Assembly: GCF_014192155.1 (NCBI RefSeq)
Contig: NZ_JACHXO010000006.1
Span: 186,001-250,000 of the forward strand
DNA from: Roseateles terrae
GTDB taxonomy: Bacteria > Pseudomonadota > Gammaproteobacteria > Burkholderiales > Burkholderiaceae_C
Direction: 5' to 3'
Length of the DNA stretch: 64,000 nt
Shown piece by piece: positions 32,176 to 41,211 of this stretch (positions within the stretch are counted from its first letter, which is position 1; each line of letters begins with the position of its first letter). A program made the translations under genes and the position numbers. The notes under the pieces were generated by a model that did not search any database, was not told the origin of the DNA, and saw only the letters and a program-made list of their open reading frames with translations.

Positions 32176-33495
32176 TCAGGGCCCGTCCACCGGCCAGTGC
32201 AGCAGCAGCCGCGCGCCACCGAGGCGCGGCGCCTCGCCGAGCCGTGCCTGCCCGCCATGCGCCTGCGCCACATGACGCACGATCGACAGCCCCAGGCCGA
32301 AGCCGCGGGTGCCTGTGCGGGGATTCTTCTCCAGCCGCTTGAAGGGCTCGAACGCCGCCTCACGCAGCGCCGGCGCGACGCCCTCTCCGTCGTCATCGAT
32401 CGCCATCCACAACTGCCCCGCTTCCGACCACGCCGACAGGTGGATGCGTGTACGCGCATGACGCGCCGCATTGCGCAGCCCGTTGCGCAGCGCATAAGGC
32501 ACCAGCTTCGGATCGAAGGAGACCTGCTCGGGCAGCCGCACGTCCATCTCCAGCAGCTTGCCGTCCAGCAGCGGCTCCAGGGACCGGGCCTCCTGCGTCA
32601 GCAACGCACCCAGATCGCCGCGAATCAGCTCCGGCTGCATCGCGCCCATGTCCATGCGGGCAGCGGTGAGGCTGGCGTCGATCAGCGCGTCGAGTTCATC
32701 GATGTCCCGCTCACAAGCCTGCACCGCCTGCTCACGCGCGTCACGGTCTTCTTCGTCCACCAGCGCATCGATCGCAAAGCGCAGCCGCGCCAGCGGCGTG
32801 CGCAGTTCGTGCGACACGGCGCCGGTCATTTCCCGCTGCGTCGCCAGTGCCGTCGCCAGGCGCTCCAGCATGGCGCGGCTCGCCACCACCACCGGCGCGA
32901 ACAGCCGGCTTTGCAGCACCGGCAGCTCGGTGTCCAGCCGGCCGGCGCCCAGCCGCTCGGCCGCGCGCTGCAGGCCACGCAGGTCCCGCCACAACGGACG
33001 CAACTGCCACCACGCCAGCACCGCCACGGCCAGTGCAAGCACCACCGCCACGGCGAGCTGCGACGCCAGTTCCTTGGGCAGCTCACCAGCGCGGCGCGAG
33101 TCCAGCGGACCGAGCAGCAGCAGTTGATCCGGCTCGCCGGGAATCGCAGCGTAGATGCGGCGGTTGAAGCCGGTGACGATCACCTCCCCGCGCGCCAGCT
33201 TGCGTCGCTGCTCAGCGGAGAGCCTGCTGTCCACCGCCGGAATCAGCCGCACCGGATAGTCGAACTGCGCGTCCAGTTCCCGCACCCGTTCGCGGCGGGC
33301 GGACGGGTCCAGCGGCCCCAGGTCTTTCACCAGCAGATCGACCGTGCCGCGCATGAAGCTGCGCACATAGTTGTCGGTGACTTCGGAAGCGCCGATCAGC
33401 ACCAGCCCTTCCACCAGCAGCGCCAGGGCCAGCACCGCCAGCCCCAGACCCAGGGCGATGCGCAGCAGCGAAGCGCGCAGCGTCAGGCCGGCCAT
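32176..33495 (-). CDS. Sensor histidine kinase, RstB-like
   Basis: A 439-residue kinase. Two transmembrane helices (about 11-34 and 146-163) frame a periplasmic domain of about 110 residues. A HAMP-like linker precedes the dimerisation helix with His229 in GAVSHELRTPLARLR. The HATPase domain has NGLRNAARHA, IDDDGEGV and GFGLGLSIVRHV. The layout and the regulator partner resemble RstB, which in enterobacteria answers to acid or magnesium; here the signal is unknown. The start codon touches the regulator's stop (TGATG), so the pair is co-translated. Confidence 0.87.
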   Translation of the reverse strand: MAGLTLRASLLRIALGLGLAVLALALLVEGLVLIGASEVTDNYVRSFMRGTVDLLVKDLGPLDPSARRERVRELDAQFDYPVRLIPAVDSRLSAEQRRKLARGEVIVTGFNRRIYAAIPGEPDQLLLLGPLDSRRAGELPKELASQLAVAVVLALAVAVLAWWQLRPLWRDLRGLQRAAERLGAGRLDTELPVLQSRLFAPVVVASRAMLERLATALATQREMTGAVSHELRTPLARLRFAIDALVDEEDRDAREQAVQACERDIDELDALIDASLTAARMDMGAMQPELIRGDLGALLTQEARSLEPLLDGKLLEMDVRLPEQVSFDPKLVPYALRNGLRNAARHARTRIHLSAWSEAGQLWMAIDDDGEGVAPALREAAFEPFKRLEKNPRTGTRGFGLGLSIVRHVAQAHGGQARLGEAPRLGGARLLLHWPVDGP

Positions 33496-34190
33496 CAGTC
33501 CATGGCGAACAGATAACCCTGCCCGCGGACCGTCTTGATGCGTGTGGGGGAATGGGCGTCGTCCCCGATCTTCTTGCGCAGGCGCGAGATGCGCGCATCG
33601 ATGGCGCGATCCAGCCCGTCGAATTCGAGGCCTCGCAGGCTCTGCATGATGTCGTCGCGGCTCACCACCTGACCGGCGCGCTGCGCCAGGAAGGTCAGCA
33701 GTTCATATTCGGCGGTGGTGAGCGGCACCGGCTCCCCATTCAGACGCAGTTCGCGGGATTGCGGCAACAGCGTCAGCGGCCCGAAATGCATCGCCTCGCC
33801 CAGGGGCGGGACGGCTGGCGCGGCATCGCGCCGCAGCAGCGCCTTGATGCGCGCCAGCAGCACGCGAGGCGCCACTGGTTTGGTGATGTAGTCGTCGGCG
33901 CCACCTTCCAGGCCCAGCACCTGGTCGATGTCGTCATCGCGGGCGGTGAGCATGACGATGCGACCGGTGAAGTCCCGGCGCAGGTCACGCAGCACATCGA
34001 AGCCGTCCTTGCCGGGTAGGTGACCATCGAGCAGGATCAGGTCGAACGGCTCCTGGCGGGCCAGTGCTTCGCCGGCCAGACCGTCGCCGCTGACGGTCAC
34101 CGCATAGGCGGACTTCCGGAGGGCATCGGCCACCAGCTGGGCCAGTCGTTCATCATCTTCAATCAGCAATATACGGGCTACGGCATCCAT
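33495..34190 (-). CDS. OmpR-family response regulator, RstA-like
   Basis: About 231 residues. Receiver domain at 1-115 with acidic pocket EDDE, phospho-acceptor Asp55 (LILLDGHLPGKDGFD), and Lys in DYITKPVAP. The winged-helix DNA-binding domain lies at about 135-231 (LTTAEYELLTFLAQRAGQVVSRDDI..., IDARISRLRKKIGDD, TVRGQGYLF). ATG 34190 (MDAVARILLIEDD) is chosen over in-frame ATGs at 34202 and 34217 because regulators of this family begin close to the first strand. First gene of the operon with the RstB-like kinase. Confidence 0.87.
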   Translation of the reverse strand: MDAVARILLIEDDERLAQLVADALRKSAYAVTVSGDGLAGEALARQEPFDLILLDGHLPGKDGFDVLRDLRRDFTGRIVMLTARDDDIDQVLGLEGGADDYITKPVAPRVLLARIKALLRRDAAPAVPPLGEAMHFGPLTLLPQSRELRLNGEPVPLTTAEYELLTFLAQRAGQVVSRDDIMQSLRGLEFDGLDRAIDARISRLRKKIGDDAHSPTRIKTVRGQGYLFAMD

Positions 34191-34273
34191 GGCCGCAAGC
34201 ATAGGCGAGCTGGCCATTTCGTGCGTGCGACGGGCATTCCGCTTGCGCCACCTGCACCACGTGCGCCACGCAT

Positions 34274-34329
34274 CCCACTTACCCCACTTACCCTACGCAC
34301 CCCACGCACCCCACGCGCACCACGCGCAC
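34274..34329. repeat. Degenerate 9-bp tandem repeat array
   Basis: Six units of the form CCCACTTAC / CCCACGCAC (one unit 11 bases long) in the gap between the RstA-like gene and the GNAT gene, with related sequence from about 34245. It is transcribed, if at all, as the 3' end of the leftward GNAT gene or the leader of the RstA-like gene. Confidence 0.65.
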
Positions 34330-34352
34330 CAGGCCCCCCTCGCGCAAGGCGC

Positions 34353-35114
34353 TTACGGCAGATGAAAGCGCCAGCCCAGCGGGGTGGGCACGGCCTGCAG
34401 GTCCGGATCCTCGGCCTGCCCGGCGTACTGGCGCACCAGCGCCCGGTAGGCCGATTCGGAGAAGTCCTCGCGTCCGGTCGCCCAGCGCGCCGACACCTCC
34501 GGCGTCACGCAGGCGCTGAAGGTGCACGCCCGGTCCGGTCGGGTCAGCGCATCACGCCAGCGCAGGCGCAGGGCGGCCAGATCCGCCATGTCATCTGCCG
34601 GCCGGGGATCAGTCCATTCAAACACCCGGGAGAGCCCTTCATGCGCCTGGGTCTGATGCACCCCCTGGTCCTGCAGGCCGATGGCTAGCAGCACCTTGGC
34701 CGAAGCGAGATTCTCCGGACCCGTGGTGCCCATCACCTGTCGCATGCCCAGCACGGTGCGGCAGTACTCGAAGGTGGCGGCCGCCGCCTCCCGGGCGTAG
34801 CCCTGACCCCAGTGGCGGGTCAGGAGGCCGTAACCGATGTCCGGATGGTCCAGCCCGTCGCGCTTGATCACCCCGCACAGGCCGAGAAACTGTCCATCTT
34901 TCAGCCGCTCCACCGCCCAGAAGCCATACCCCAGGTGCCAGTAGCGGGCCATCAGCCGCAGCTTCAGCCATTCCACCGCCTGCGCCTCGGTGCGCACTTC
35001 CGAGTCGTAGATGTTGGCGATCCAGCCCGGATCGTTCAGCAACTCGAGAATCTGCGGTGCATCCGATGTCGCAAACCAGCGCAGCCGCAGCCGGGCTGTC
35101 CTCAAGACCTCCAT
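34353..35114 (-). CDS. GNAT-family N-acetyltransferase (RimJ/RimL-like)
   Basis: A 253-residue protein. The N-terminal 165 residues are an Acetyltransf_3 domain: LRTARLRLRWFATSDAPQI, FLGLCGVIKRDGLDHPDIGYGLL, HWGQGYAREAAAATFEYCRTV (acetyl-CoA loop), and TTGPENLASAKVLLAIGL. The C-terminal 80 residues are extra and unfamiliar (ALRLRWRDALTRPDRAC..., FSESAYRALVRQYAG). ATG 35114 has a strong GGAG ribosome-binding site. It diverges from pyrF with 74 bases between. It probably modifies a protein N-terminus or an amino compound; the substrate is unknown. Confidence 0.83.
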   Translation of the reverse strand: MEVLRTARLRLRWFATSDAPQILELLNDPGWIANIYDSEVRTEAQAVEWLKLRLMARYWHLGYGFWAVERLKDGQFLGLCGVIKRDGLDHPDIGYGLLTRHWGQGYAREAAAATFEYCRTVLGMRQVMGTTGPENLASAKVLLAIGLQDQGVHQTQAHEGLSRVFEWTDPRPADDMADLAALRLRWRDALTRPDRACTFSACVTPEVSARWATGREDFSESAYRALVRQYAGQAEDPDLQAVPTPLGWRFHLP

Positions 35115-35188
35115 GCCATCTCCCCCACGTCGGTGATGGGGCCCATCATCCCTGAAATTTCCGGCGCCTCGCAGGCACAATATCGCCC

Positions 35189-36034
35189 ATGAAATTCCTG
35201 GACCAACTGCGCGCGGCCGAGCGCCTGAACGATTCGCTGCTGTGCGTCGGCCTGGATCCCGATCCGGCCAAGTTTCCCACCCACTGGAAGGGCGACGCGG
35301 GCCGCATCTACGACTTCTGCGCCGCCATCGTGGACGCCACCAAAGACCTGGTGAGCGCCTTCAAGCCGCAGATTGCCTACTTCGCCGCGCATCGCGCCGA
35401 GGACCAGCTGGAACAGCTGATGGCCCACATGAAGCGCACCGCGCCGCAGGTGCCCGTCATCCTGGACGCCAAGCGCGGTGACATCGGCGCCACCGCCGAG
35501 CAATACGCCCGGGAAGCCTTCGAGCGCTACCAGGCCGATGCGGTGACGCTCTCGCCCTTCATGGGCCGCGACAGCGTCGAGCCCTACCTGCGTTATCCGG
35601 ACAAGGGCGCCTTCCTGCTGTGCCGCACTTCCAATCCGGGCGGTGACGACTGGCAGATGCAGCGTCTGGCCGACCAGCCCGGTCAGCCGCGTCTGTTCGA
35701 ACACCTGGCCCGCCTGGCCCAGGGCGACTGGAACCTCAACGGCCAGCTCGGCCTGGTGGTGGGCGCCACCTATCCGCAGGAGATCGAGCGGGTGCGCGCG
35801 CTGGCGCCGGACCTGCCACTGCTGGTGCCGGGCGTCGGCGCCCAGGGCGGCGATGCGCAGGCCACCGTGGCCGCGGGCTGGCGGGTGTCGCAAGGTGGCG
35901 GCACGGTGATCGTGAACTCGTCGCGGGCGGTGCTGTATGCCTCGGCCGGCGAAGACTTCGCCGCCGTGGCCCGCCGCGTCGCGCAGGCGACACGCGCCTC
36001 ACTGCGTCCCGCCTCGCCCCCCGCCGCCGGCTGA
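35189..36034 (+). CDS. pyrF: Orotidine 5'-phosphate decarboxylase
   Basis: A 281-residue TIM-barrel enzyme of the longer (type 2) OMP decarboxylase family. It makes UMP, the last step of de novo pyrimidine synthesis. Landmarks: [25 protein letters not shown], the catalytic Lys/Asp array [25 protein letters not shown], and [11 protein letters not shown] for the phosphate. The C-terminal 15 residues ([13 protein letters not shown]) look like an unstructured tail. Confidence 0.95.
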   Translation: MKFLDQLRAAERLNDSLLCVGLDPDPAKFPTHWKGDAGRIYDFCAAIVDATKDLVSAFKPQIAYFAAHRAEDQLEQLMAHMKRTAPQVPVILDAKRGDIGATAEQYAREAFERYQADAVTLSPFMGRDSVEPYLRYPDKGAFLLCRTSNPGGDDWQMQRLADQPGQPRLFEHLARLAQGDWNLNGQLGLVVGATYPQEIERVRALAPDLPLLVPGVGAQGGDAQATVAAGWRVSQGGGTVIVNSSRAVLYASAGEDFAAVARRVAQATRASLRPASPPAAG

Positions 36035-36227
36035 CCCCTCGGGCCGTTCCCGGCGCGTCCAGACGCGGGCGGGGTGACTGCGCGCCGCCAATTAATTGGC
36101 ACAAACCCACAGCGCGCGCGCCGGACCGTGGTTTTCGGGGTTCGGCCCTCATCCAGTTTCACCGCGCGTCGCCGAGACTTCGTAACCGGACGTCACAGGT
36201 CCGGATCAACAACGTTGGGCGACAAGG

Positions 36228-39200
36228 GTGAGCAAGGATTCTCAGGACGATCTGAGCAGTCTGGTCGGACAGGAGCTGCCGCATGGCGACCGCCTGCCGA
36301 CCGCGCTGCAATGGCGCGCGGCGCGGCTGTTCATTGCCGCGTGTGTGGTGCTGTCCGCCCTGGCGGGCCTGCTGCTGGCCTTCAGCATCCAGCCCGTGGA
36401 GCCCTGGTCGGGCCTGGTGCCTCCGCTGGTGGCCCTCACCACCACCGTGACCGGTCTGGCCCTGCTCTGGCGCCTGCCGACGCTGCGGGTGCAGGGCGCC
36501 ATGCTGCTGATGCTGGCGCTGGCGCTGACCTTGGCGCTGTCGGTGGCGGTGTCGCGGCATCAGGGCGTCGGCGCGCAGTCGCTGGGCATCATGGGGCTGA
36601 TGGTGGCGCTGGCCACCGGCACGATCGGCCTGGGCGCCGGACTGACCATCTTCGGCCTGGCCGTGGCCATCCTGGGGGGGCTGGCCTCGGCGGAACTTGG
36701 CGGATGGTTGCTGGCCCACCCGCCGGCCGCGAGCCTTGAAAGCCGTCTGCTGACCCAGGGCATCCTGCTGCTGACCGGTCTGGTGGTGGGCCTGGGCACC
36801 TCGAAGCTCATCCGCCGCACGCTGCAGGAAGTCGGCGATCGCCATGCCCGTTTCCGCCATCTGCTGACGATGGCCGCCGACTGGTACTGGGAGATGGACC
36901 GTCAGTACCGTTTCACTCATCTGGCGGAACATCAGCCCGGCGCGTCCGGCCTGTCCCTGGGCAGCCGCCTGGGACGTGCGCCCTGGGAGGTCGAGAACCT
37001 CGGCCTCTCCGATGAGGACATGGACGCCCACCGCGCCGATCTGGAATCCCACCGCCCCTTCCGTGCGCTGATGATGCGCCGCACCGCGGAAGACGGCACG
37101 CTCCGCCATGTGTCCGTCAGCGGCGAACCCCGCTTCGATGCCAAGGGCAACTTCCGCGGTTACTGGGGCGTGGGCCGCGACGTCACCGACGAGGTGCAGA
37201 CCGAGCAGGCCATGCTCGCCACCGAGACCCGCTACCGCGAGCTGTTCCGCCGCTCGCCCTCGCCGCTGGTACTGCACCGCTGGGGCCGGGTGATGGATGC
37301 CAACCCCGCCGCCATGGCGATGTTCGGCTACACCCAGCGCTCCAGCATGATCGGCCAGGACCTGTTCTCTCACTACGAGCCCGGGGATGAGGAGGTAGGC
37401 CGCGAGCGGGCCACCAAGATCGAATCGATGCCGGTCGGCGCGATGTTGCCGATGATGGAATTCCGCCTGCGCACCCTCTCGCGCCGCCGGCGACTGGTGC
37501 AGGCCACGAGCGTGCGGGTGGAAGCGGCCACCGGTCCGGCCACCCTCTCCTTCTTCATCGACCAGACCGAGGCTTCGCGAGCGCAGGAAGCGCTGCGCCG
37601 CTCGGAGGCGCTGCTGTCCCACCTGTTCGCGACCAGCCCGGACGTGGTGACGCTCACCGAGGCCGCGACCGGCCGCTATGTGATGGTCAACAAGACCTTC
37701 GAGCGCTTGACCGGCTACACCAGCGACGAGGTGCTGGGCCGCAGCACCGAAGAGATCGGCATCTGGCAGAACCCGCAGGACCGGGTGCGGCTGGTGGAGA
37801 TGCTGAAGCTGCATGGGCGCATGAATGACGTGCCGGCCAGCTTCGTCACCCGCAGCGGACAGGTGGTGCCGATGCTGATGTCGGCCGCGCCCTTCGTGAT
37901 GGACGGCGTGACCTACTACGTGGTGACCTCGCGGGATGTGACCGAATCGGAGCGCACCCGGCTGGTCCATGCCGCGATTCTGGAGAACGCCTCCATCGGC
38001 ATCACGCTCACGCGGGACCAGCGCTTTGTCCAGGCCAATCGGCTGGCCGAGGAGATGTTTGGCTGGTCCACCCCGTCCCTGGTCGGCCAGCCCGACAGCG
38101 TGGTCTGGCCCAGTGCGGAAGATGGCGGCAGCTTCGTGCGGGAATTCGGTCCGCGTCTGGCGGCCGGGGACCCGGTGGAGGTGGAGCGGCTGATGCGGCG
38201 GCGCGATGGCAGCCGCTTCCTCTGCCGGATCCTGGCCCGCGCGGTGGACCCCAACCACCCCAGCCGCGGCGGCACCATCTGGATCATGGAAGACGTGACG
38301 GAGCGGCGCCGCGTGGAAGCGGCGCTGGCCCAGGCCAAGGATGAGGCGCAGGCCGCCAGCCGGGCCAAGAGTGCCTTCCTGGCCAACATCAGCCACGAAA
38401 TCCGCACGCCGCTCAATGGTCTGGTGGGCCTGGCCCGGTTGCTGCAGCAATCCGATCTGGATCCGGACACCCGCAGCCACTACCTCAACCAGATGCTGGA
38501 CAGCGCCGAAGGCCTCTCCGGGCTGATGTCCGACATTCTGGATCTTTCCAAGATTGAAGCCGGCCGGCTGACGCTGGAGACGGTGCCCTTTGCGCTGCGC
38601 GACATGCTCGCCACGCTGCGCATGGGCTATCTCACGCTGGCGCAGGCGCGGGGCCTGTCCTTCAGCGTGGCGGTGGACGACGCGGTGCCGGCCTGGGTGT
38701 TTGGGGACCCGGTTCGGACGCGGCAGATCCTGGGCAATTACCTGAGCAATGCGCTGAAGTTCACCGACCATGGCAGCGTCAGCGTGCGCGTGCGCAGCCT
38801 CGACGGACAGCGCCTGCGCATCGAAGTGAGCGACACCGGACCGGGTATCGACGAAGCGATGCAGCAGCGGCTGTTCCAGCCCTTCACCCAGGCCGATGAG
38901 TCGACCACCCGGCGCTATGGAGGCACGGGGCTGGGACTGTCCATCTGCCGCGAGCTGGCCGAGCTGATGGGCGGCAGCGTGGGCGTCATCAGCCAGCCCG
39001 GCCAGGGTGCCACGTTCTGGGCGGAACTGCCGTTGCCAGCGGCCCCGGCGCCGATGAGCCAGCAACCGCGCGAGCCGATGCAGGCCCCGGCGCTGCAGGG
39101 CGCCCGGGTGCTGATGGTGGAAGACAACCCGGTGAACATGCTGATCGCCGTGGCGATGCTGGAGCAGTGGGGCGCGGAAGTGGCCCAGGCGAACGACGGA

Positions 39201-39485
39201 CGCCAGGCGGTCGAAGCGGTGCATGCGGCGGCCAGCATGGGCCGTCCGTTTGATGCGGTGCTGATGGATGTGCAGATGCCGGTGATGAGCGGCCATGAGG
39301 CGACCCGGGAGCTGCGACAGCACTTCAATGCGAGGGAGCTGCCGATCATCGCCCTGACGGCGGCCGCGCTGACCCAGGAGCGGGACGAAGCGCTGGCAGC
39401 CGGCATGAACGAGTTCCTCACCAAGCCGATCGATGCCCAGCGGCTGCGCGAGGTGCTGGTGAGTCTGACGGGGCGGTCGCCCTGA
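36228..39485 (+). CDS. PAS-rich hybrid sensor histidine kinase
   Basis: A 1085-residue membrane kinase. An N-terminal hydrophobic region (about 30-195) contains about six transmembrane helices. Four PAS/PAC units span about 205-700 (for example DWYWEMDRQYRFTHLAEHQPG, PLVLHRWGRVMDANPAAMAM, LTGYTSDEVLGRSTEEIG, FVQANRLAEEMFGWSTPSLVG). The phospho-acceptor helix has His723 (ANISHEIRTPLNGLVGL). The HATPase domain follows (NYLSNALKFTDHGSV, SDTGPGIDEAM, GTGLGLSICRELAELMGG). The C-terminal receiver has Asp1014 (VLMDVQMPVMSGHE). Start is GTG 36228. No partner regulator is adjacent, so the output is unknown. Confidence 0.85.
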   Translation: MSKDSQDDLSSLVGQELPHGDRLPTALQWRAARLFIAACVVLSALAGLLLAFSIQPVEPWSGLVPPLVALTTTVTGLALLWRLPTLRVQGAMLLMLALALTLALSVAVSRHQGVGAQSLGIMGLMVALATGTIGLGAGLTIFGLAVAILGGLASAELGGWLLAHPPAASLESRLLTQGILLLTGLVVGLGTSKLIRRTLQEVGDRHARFRHLLTMAADWYWEMDRQYRFTHLAEHQPGASGLSLGSRLGRAPWEVENLGLSDEDMDAHRADLESHRPFRALMMRRTAEDGTLRHVSVSGEPRFDAKGNFRGYWGVGRDVTDEVQTEQAMLATETRYRELFRRSPSPLVLHRWGRVMDANPAAMAMFGYTQRSSMIGQDLFSHYEPGDEEVGRERATKIESMPVGAMLPMMEFRLRTLSRRRRLVQATSVRVEAATGPATLSFFIDQTEASRAQEALRRSEALLSHLFATSPDVVTLTEAATGRYVMVNKTFERLTGYTSDEVLGRSTEEIGIWQNPQDRVRLVEMLKLHGRMNDVPASFVTRSGQVVPMLMSAAPFVMDGVTYYVVTSRDVTESERTRLVHAAILENASIGITLTRDQRFVQANRLAEEMFGWSTPSLVGQPDSVVWPSAEDGGSFVREFGPRLAAGDPVEVERLMRRRDGSRFLCRILARAVDPNHPSRGGTIWIMEDVTERRRVEAALAQAKDEAQAASRAKSAFLANISHEIRTPLNGLVGLARLLQQSDLDPDTRSHYLNQMLDSAEGLSGLMSDILDLSKIEAGRLTLETVPFALRDMLATLRMGYLTLAQARGLSFSVAVDDAVPAWVFGDPVRTRQILGNYLSNALKFTDHGSVSVRVRSLDGQRLRIEVSDTGPGIDEAMQQRLFQPFTQADESTTRRYGGTGLGLSICRELAELMGGSVGVISQPGQGATFWAELPLPAAPAPMSQQPREPMQAPALQGARVLMVEDNPVNMLIAVAMLEQWGAEVAQANDGRQAVEAVHAAASMGRPFDAVLMDVQMPVMSGHEATRELRQHFNARELPIIALTAAALTQERDEALAAGMNEFLTKPIDAQRLREVLVSLTGRSP

Positions 39486-39552
39486 GCAACCGCCCGGACG
39501 GGTCGCCCGGACCGGTTCCGCCAGGCGGTGCTCTCACGCTCCGCGAGGGCAG

Positions 39553-41208
39553 TCAGCGCTGGCTGAGACTGGCCGCTTTCCAGTCCGGCGACTGCCAGCG
39601 CTGGAAGGCCCCCAACAAGCCCGGCTCCCCGGCCTGCCGCCGCGTCTCCAACGTCTCCAGGTCCACCACCTCATAGCTGCGGCGATACCGCCCTTCCGCG
39701 CGGGACTCCCGCGCCACCAGCATCTCCTTGCCGCCCGGTGCGAAGCCGGCGAGTTCCGCATATCCGATACCGGGTTGCGCGGCGCTCGGCGGCAGCACGG
39801 TGAGGCGCCAGCCCTGCGGTGTCTTGCGCAGCAGCCACAGTTCGCGCCAGCCATCGGTGGGCACGGAAGCCAGGGCCACGGCCGTGCCTTCTCGATTGAC
39901 CCGCGCCGAGGCCGCAGACACCAGGCCCCAGCCGCAGTGCCGCAGCAAGGCATCGCGCCCATTCACCGCGCTGAGCGTGAGGCAGGTCTCGCCCGGCTGG
40001 CCGGCTTGAACCGTCAGGCGCAGACCGGCCAGCGTCTGCTCGCTGGCGGCCGGCGGCAGGGCCAGCCAGCGGGTGGCGTTGCCCCGCATCACGGCTTCGT
40101 TGAAGGCCGCCTGGTCATCGTCAGCCAGATCCGGAGGATTGATCAGGGCGAAGGCGGACAAAGCCTTCGCGGCGGCCTGCTGGGCCTGTTGGGCCTGTTG
40201 GGCCTGTTGGGCAATCTGAGCCGGCGGGGTCGAGGCCTCGGATGGTGCCTGCCGCAGCACTTCCTGCGCACCGGTCTTCGCGGATTCTGCCGATGCCGAT
40301 GCGGAGACCAGGGGCACGGCGAGGGCCGGCGACGTCGCCATCTGCGCCCGACGTGCCCGCGCATCTGCCAGACTGCTCCACACCGCCACCTGGCGCATCA
40401 GCACCCGATTCTTCCAATGACCGGGCAGCCCCTGCAGCGTCACTTTGTCCAGCACCTCGGCTCGCCACTGCTCCTTCGGTTCCCGCTGCGCGGGCGTCGT
40501 GGCCGGTGCCATGCAATCGGCACGGGTCAGCGAGAGCGCAGCCCGCGCTTGCTGCTCGGGCGAAGCGGCCGGCATGGCCATCACACGCCGGAAGGCCTCC
40601 CCGTCATAACAGAGCTGCACCACGCCCGACTCGCGCTCGATCGTGCGAAAGCGGATGCCATAACGGGCTGCGACATCCAGCTGCGCCGCCACCTGCACAT
40701 CCGCCGGTGACGGCGATCCATCCGGCCGCGGCGTATTGCGCGAGGCCCGATCCGCCAGACGCTCCGACAGCGTGCCCATCGCATCCAGCACTTCGGCACC
40801 GGTCTCACCGTTCATCTGCTGCGCCGTCGCCGCCTGCACATAAGCGGCGGCCAGCCCGAGCCCGAGTGACTCCTCCCCTGGCTGCTGCCGCACCAGGCGC
40901 AGCGCAGCCAGCAGTGAGGCCGGCTCGCCCGTGGGCCCGTCCAGCGGCAGCAACTGGCTCTTGCGCACGAAACCGCCACGCTCCCGGCGGTAGTCGTAGA
41001 CCTGGAAGTGATCCAGGCGCTCGCCCCGGATTTCCAGCGCTTCGCCGCGCGCCAGCTGCGCCTGCACCGGTGCGGAGTCCTTGGCGGCGGCGCGCAGTGC
41101 CACGTTGTCCTGCACCACCAGGGCGGTGGCGGCCAGGGCCGGCGCCGACACGGTCAGCACCAGGGCTCCCATCACGGCCACACCCGCCGTCCACAGCATC
41201 GGACGCAT
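39553..41208 (-). CDS. Exported SH3-like domain protein of unknown function
   Basis: A 551-residue protein with a signal peptide (VAVMGALVLTVSAPALAATA). A bacterial SH3-like domain lies at about 28-88 (LVVQDNVALRAAAKDSAPVQAQL..., RRERGGFVRKSQL). An Ala-rich helical region follows. A low-complexity stretch sits at about 334-346 (AQQAQQAQQAQQA), then a C-terminal region that resembles a WD/beta-propeller strand pattern (WRELWLLRKTPQGWRLTVL, IGYAELAGFAPGGKEML). No enzyme motif is seen. It lies 3 bases downstream of the SPFH gene, so the two form one unit. SH3-like domains at this position often bind peptidoglycan or peptides. Confidence 0.7.
   Translation of the reverse strand: MRPMLWTAGVAVMGALVLTVSAPALAATALVVQDNVALRAAAKDSAPVQAQLARGEALEIRGERLDHFQVYDYRRERGGFVRKSQLLPLDGPTGEPASLLAALRLVRQQPGEESLGLGLAAAYVQAATAQQMNGETGAEVLDAMGTLSERLADRASRNTPRPDGSPSPADVQVAAQLDVAARYGIRFRTIERESGVVQLCYDGEAFRRVMAMPAASPEQQARAALSLTRADCMAPATTPAQREPKEQWRAEVLDKVTLQGLPGHWKNRVLMRQVAVWSSLADARARRAQMATSPALAVPLVSASASAESAKTGAQEVLRQAPSEASTPPAQIAQQAQQAQQAQQAAAKALSAFALINPPDLADDDQAAFNEAVMRGNATRWLALPPAASEQTLAGLRLTVQAGQPGETCLTLSAVNGRDALLRHCGWGLVSAASARVNREGTAVALASVPTDGWRELWLLRKTPQGWRLTVLPPSAAQPGIGYAELAGFAPGGKEMLVARESRAEGRYRRSYEVVDLETLETRRQAGEPGLLGAFQRWQSPDWKAASLSQR
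40175..40210. repeat. Four 9-bp repeats coding for an AQQ-type run
   Basis: GCCTGCTGG then GCCTGTTGG three times, inside the SH3-like protein gene. On the minus strand they encode repeating Gln-Gln-Ala. Copy number could vary without changing frame. Confidence 0.75.
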
Positions 41209-41211
41209 GGC

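Noticed and set aside
36035-36227. Small gene between pyrF and the hybrid kinase
   Set aside because: No frame with a plausible start and ribosome-binding site; the region is a leader.
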